A stretch of DNA of 9,150 nt from an uncultured Collinsella sp. (GTDB lineage: Bacteria > Actinomycetota > Coriobacteriia > Coriobacteriales > Coriobacteriaceae), in contig URWM01000045.1 of the NCBI GenBank assembly GCA_900551655.1, forward strand, positions 1 to 9,150, given 5' to 3'. The position numbers were made by a program, and so were the translations under genes. Each line of letters opens with the position of its first letter. Positions within the stretch are counted from its first letter, which is position 1. This document shows, piece after piece, positions 6,944-9,150 of the stretch. The notes under the pieces are model-generated. The model had not been told where the DNA came from. It made no database searches and saw nothing but the letters and a program-made list of their open reading frames with translations.

Positions 6944-7027
6944 AAATTGAACTTCCGGATAATGCGCCGCGCTATACTGCTTGCTAAATTGAACCTTGGT
7001 TCAATTCGTGTTCTATAAATTGAACTT
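6944..7027 (+). promoter_or_regulatory. Promoter and AATTGAAC operator array of the HTH-aminotransferase gene
   Basis: The half-site AAATTGAAC(C/T)T occurs in direct orientation at 6944-6954, 6986-6996 and 7017-7027. A fourth, inverted copy makes the perfect 20-bp palindrome AATTGAACC-TT-GGTTCAATT at 6987-7006. The -10 candidate TATACT is at 6973-6978, so the palindrome would cover the transcription start, a repressor position. Direct copies start 42 and 31 bases apart, close to four and three DNA turns. A -35 is weak (GAACTT 6949-6954, inside the first half-site). The obvious candidate binder is the HTH domain encoded immediately downstream. Confidence 0.65.
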
Positions 7028-7046
7028 TGCCAGCAAGGAGGTTCTA

Positions 7047-8567
7047 GTGGCCCAAGAGACGTTTAGCGATCGCCTGCGACAGGCTATGTCCGATCGCGAC
7101 GTTCGCCAGTCGGACGTAATCCGCGCATCGGAGATGCTCGGCAAAAAACTCGGCAAGAGTCAGATGAGCCAATATGTGAGCGGCAAGACGATCCCGCGGC
7201 GCGATGTGGCCGAGCTGCTCGCCCGTATTTTGGAGGTCGATGTTACCTGGCTGCTTGCCGGCGACTCCGATCAAGGCGAGGCATCATCACCCCGCAACGA
7301 TTCCAAGCCCGAATCCCATCCCTCAGCTCAAATTGCAAGGAGCACCACCATGCGTACTTTTTCTAAATCCACCAAGCTCGATAACGTCCTGTATGACGTG
7401 CGCGGTCCCGTCGTCGACGAGGCCGCCCGTATGGAGGACGAGGGCGAGCGCATCCTCAAGCTCAATATCGGCAACCCGGCGCCCTTCGGTTTCCGCACGC
7501 CCGATGAGGTCATCAAGGACATGCGCCAGCAGCTGCCCGACTGCGAAGGCTATTCCAACTCGCGTGGCCTGTTCTCTGCGCGCAAGGCGATCATGCAGTA
7601 TTCGCAGATCAAGGGCTTGCCCAACGTTCAGATGGAGCATATCTACACGGGCAACGGCGTGTCCGAGCTCATTCAGCTTTCGATGAACGCGCTGCTCGAT
7701 AACGGTGACGAGATCCTGATTCCCAGCCCCGACTATCCGCTCTGGACGGCGTGCGCGACCCTTGCCGGCGGCCATCCTGTGCACTACCTGTGCGACGAGC
7801 AGGCCGATTGGTATCCCGATCTGCAGGATATGGAGTCCAAGATTACGAGCGCGACCAAAGCCCTCGTCATCATCAACCCCAACAACCCCACGGGTTCCGT
7901 CTATCCGCGCGAGGTGCTCGAGGGCATCGTCGAGATTGCACGCAGGCATCAGCTGATGATCTTTGCCGATGAGATTTACGACCGCCTGTGCATGGACGGC
8001 TACGAGCACGTCTCGATTGCCTCGCTCGCCCCCGACCTGCCCTGCGTTACCTTTAGCGGCCTTTCCAAGTCGCACATGATCGCGGGCTATCGTATTGGCT
8101 GGATGGTGCTTTCGGGCAACCAGCGCTGCATGAGCGACTTTATCATGGGCATCAACATGCTCTCCAACATGCGCCTGTGCTCCAACGTGCCGGCTCAGTC
8201 GATCGTTCAGACGGCGCTCGGCGGACACCAGTCCGTCAACGATTACATCCGCCCCGGCGGTCGTGTCTACGAGCAGCGCAACTTTGTGTATGAGGCGCTC
8301 AACAAGATTGACGGCATCTCGGTGGTTAAGCCGCGTGCGGCGTTCTACATCTTCCCCAAGATGGATGTGAAGAAGTTCAACATCACCGATGACGAGCAGT
8401 TCGCCCTTGACCTGCTGCACGAGAAGAAGATTCTGATCACGCGCGGCGGCGGCTTCAACTGGGCTGAGCCCGACCACTTCCGTATCGTGTACCTGCCGCG
8501 CATGGAAGTACTCAAAGAGTCCCTCGAAGACCTCGCCGACTTCTTTGACCATTACCGTCAATCATAA
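7047..8567 (+). CDS. XRE-type HTH domain fused to AlaA-like alanine aminotransferase
   Basis: A 506-residue protein from GTG at 7047, which has AAGGAGG five bases upstream. Residues about 6-71 are an XRE/Cro-type helix-turn-helix (LRQAMSDRDVRQSDVI, KSQMSQYVSGKTIP). Residues 72-101 are a polar, Ser/Pro-rich linker. Residues 102-506 are a complete class I PLP-dependent aminotransferase closely resembling E. coli AlaA: KLDNVLYDVRGPV at its start, NIGNPAPFGF, NPNNPTG at 277-283, Asp308 and Tyr311 in DEIYD, the PLP lysine at 341 in GLSKSHMIAGYR, and the carboxylate-binding Arg479 in FRIVYLPR. Subtracting 101 gives 240 and 378, the corresponding AlaA positions, and the domain is 405 residues, as in AlaA. 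Expected reaction: alanine + 2-oxoglutarate to pyruvate + glutamate. The fused HTH suggests self-regulation, which is inferred. A strong terminator follows. Confidence 0.93.
   Translation: MAQETFSDRLRQAMSDRDVRQSDVIRASEMLGKKLGKSQMSQYVSGKTIPRRDVAELLARILEVDVTWLLAGDSDQGEASSPRNDSKPESHPSAQIARSTTMRTFSKSTKLDNVLYDVRGPVVDEAARMEDEGERILKLNIGNPAPFGFRTPDEVIKDMRQQLPDCEGYSNSRGLFSARKAIMQYSQIKGLPNVQMEHIYTGNGVSELIQLSMNALLDNGDEILIPSPDYPLWTACATLAGGHPVHYLCDEQADWYPDLQDMESKITSATKALVIINPNNPTGSVYPREVLEGIVEIARRHQLMIFADEIYDRLCMDGYEHVSIASLAPDLPCVTFSGLSKSHMIAGYRIGWMVLSGNQRCMSDFIMGINMLSNMRLCSNVPAQSIVQTALGGHQSVNDYIRPGGRVYEQRNFVYEALNKIDGISVVKPRAAFYIFPKMDVKKFNITDDEQFALDLLHEKKILITRGGGFNWAEPDHFRIVYLPRMEVLKESLEDLADFFDHYRQS
7337..7352 (+). 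promoter_or_regulatory. Internal ribosome binding site and ATG at the aminotransferase domain boundary
   Basis: AAGGAG at 7337-7342 stands seven bases before an in-frame ATG at 7350, codon 102 of the fusion. Starting there would give a 405-residue protein that begins MRTFSKSTKLDNV, essentially the natural N-terminus of AlaA, without the HTH. A separate aminotransferase (7350-8567) could therefore be made from the same mRNA alongside the HTH-bearing form, or the site may be a relic of two once separate genes. Confidence 0.55.
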
Positions 8568-8568
8568 C

Positions 8569-8585
8569 GACAGAGATAGTCTGTC
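8569..8585 (+). repeat. Small hairpin directly after the aminotransferase stop
   Basis: GACAGA (8569-8574) and TCTGTC (8580-8585) form a perfect 6-bp stem around GATAG, five bases before the main terminator. Probably a minor part of the 3' end. Confidence 0.4.
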
Positions 8586-8589
8586 ATTT

Positions 8590-8630
8590 AACGGGCGGCC
8601 CGTAACAGATTCGGGTCGCCCGTTTTCTGT
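8590..8630 (+). terminator. Rho-independent terminator of the HTH-aminotransferase gene
   Basis: ACGGGCGGCCCG (8591-8602) pairs with CGGGTCGCCCGT (8612-8623), 12 bp with one G-U pair, around a nine-base loop, followed by TTTCTGTT. A8590 and T8624 extend the stem by one pair. A strong GC stem with a T-run. Confidence 0.88.
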
Positions 8631-8696
8631 TAAAGCTCGCGTTGTCGGCGTCTCGATCGTTTGGGCGAGTGGGAATCGCGTGTGAACGGAAAACTA

Positions 8697-8733
8697 TATT
8701 CCAAAATGGAATACAGTGTGCTTCAACTGGAAT
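8697..8733. promoter_or_regulatory. Operator-like palindrome upstream of the amidohydrolase gene
   Basis: TATTCCA-AAA-TGGAATA (8697-8713) is a perfect palindrome around an AAA centre. A further half-site, TGGAAT, lies at 8728-8733, 21 bases (two DNA turns) after the one at 8707. The element sits about 80-100 bases before the amidohydrolase ATG and overlaps a possible -10, TATATT (8695-8700). No regulator gene for it is in the window. Confidence 0.5.
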
Positions 8734-8794
8734 TGATGTCCGTGTGTCCGCTTTTTTAGAATGTTCTCGACAAGATGAAAGGCGGTCCCCACCA

Positions 8795-9106
8795 ATGATT
8801 ATCGATGCAAATTCCTACTGGTTTGACGAGCGCATCTTCCATGACGAGACACTCTGTGAACAGTTTTTGGCCGAGGTGCCCCGCGCTTACGACACCGAGG
8901 GCTACCTGACCGTAAGCCCCACGGGCAAGCGACAGATTGTGATCGAAAAGCCCGCTGGCTTCCCAGGCCTCAACTATATCGAGGGAGACTACACCCTTGA
9001 GAAGCGTCTGGCAGACATGGACGAGGCGGGGGTCGATAAAGCGATTCTCAAGCTCCCCGGCTGCCATGAGTGGATGTCGCTCGAGATGTGCCGGCGTTTC
9101 AACGAC
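8795..9106 (+). CDS. Amidohydrolase-family (Amidohydro_2-like) protein, N-terminal fragment
   Basis: The first 104 residues of a TIM-barrel amidohydrolase-like protein; the gene is cut at 9106, where sequencing adapter begins, so the C-terminal part is missing. It starts MIIDANSYWFDERIF, at the position where metal-dependent family members read MIIDxHxH. Here the two metal-binding His are absent (Asn-Ser-Tyr). The later segment RLADMDEAGVDKAILKLPG is the typical Amidohydro_2 helix-strand (usually MDxxGVDKAVL). AAAGGCGG at 8778-8785 is an acceptable ribosome binding site nine bases before the ATG. The frame is open further upstream to a TTG at 8642, but that has no ribosome binding site, would include the palindrome, and lacks family resemblance. 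The apparent residues after 9106 are encoded by adapter and should be dropped. Substrate unknown; decarboxylase or hydrolase relatives are both possible. Confidence 0.75.
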
Positions 9107-9150
9107 CTGTCTCTTATACACATCTGACGCTGCCGACGAAGGCTTAGGTG
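9107..9150 (+). other. Illumina Nextera adapter read-through with i5 index (not genomic)
   Basis: 9107-9125 is CTGTCTCTTATACACATCT, the 19-bp Tn5 mosaic end used in Nextera libraries. 9126-9139 is GACGCTGCCGACGA, the rest of the Read 1 transposase adapter in reverse complement. 9140-9147 is AGGCTTAG, the reverse complement of the index CTAAGCCT (S508 as I recall it), and 9148-9150 is GTG, the first bases of the adjoining P5 arm. These bases are a library artefact and the true contig end is 9106. Confidence 0.97.

Noticed and set aside
6996..7046. Extended start of the HTH-aminotransferase at 6996
   Set aside because: It would begin inside the palindromic operator, close to the transcription start, with no ribosome binding site. 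GTG at 7047 has a perfect one.
7323..8561. A 412-codon open frame on the minus strand opposite the HTH-aminotransferase
   Set aside because: It is a mirror of the AlaA-like coding sequence without recognisable domains or a ribosome binding site of note.
9107..9125. A Tn5-type transposon end in the genome
   Set aside because: The mosaic end is followed by the synthetic Read 1 adapter and an index, not by transposon sequence, so it comes from library preparation.
9107..9127. A genuine C-terminal end of the amidohydrolase with stop at 9127
   Set aside because: The codons after 9106 lie in Nextera adapter, so the stop is artificial.

Overview
The window looks like a short contig from a gut actinobacterium of the class Coriobacteriia, most likely Collinsella. 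The basis is moderately high GC coding sequence, the gene content (bile salt hydrolase, an N-terminally extended AlaA-type aminotransferase, many transporters) and Gram-positive style AAGGAGG ribosome binding sites. The genus is inferred from protein character; no search was run. The last 44 bases are not genomic: they are Illumina Nextera read-through adapter with an i5 index. The odd total length and a six-base adapter remnant at base 1 suggest that the window is a whole assembly contig.

Layout. 1-820 (-): the N-terminal two thirds of an AzgA-type purine/nucleobase permease, running off the left edge. 821-1012: divergent intergenic region. 1013-1432 (+): a short peptide-deformylase-like protein whose catalytic Glu is replaced by Met, followed by a strong terminator. 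1564-2529 (+): a choloylglycine (bile salt) hydrolase with all its key residues. 2553-2588: a bidirectional terminator shared with the convergent gene. 2611-4857 (-): a Kup-type potassium transporter. 4997-5908 (-): an EamA/DMT-family exporter, divergent from 6027-6884 (+), a LysR-type regulator with an LTTR-like box between them. 7047-8567 (+): an XRE-type HTH domain fused to a complete AlaA-like alanine aminotransferase. It is preceded by an array of AATTGAAC half-sites at the promoter and has a second strong ribosome binding site and ATG exactly at the aminotransferase boundary. 8590-8630: terminator. 8795-9106 (+): the start of an amidohydrolase-like protein lacking the usual HxH metal motif, preceded by a perfect operator-like palindrome and cut off by the adapter.

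How the genes work together. This is mostly a set of independent, separately regulated housekeeping and niche genes: nucleobase uptake, bile salt deconjugation, K+ uptake, small-molecule export and alanine/pyruvate metabolism. The clearest functional pair is the divergent LysR regulator and EamA transporter. The most unusual unit is the HTH-aminotransferase with its own operator array, which reads as an enzyme that may regulate its own transcription and may be made in two forms. No gene-free stretch exceeds about 230 bases, and I saw no tRNA, rRNA, CRISPR array, insertion sequence or phage gene.
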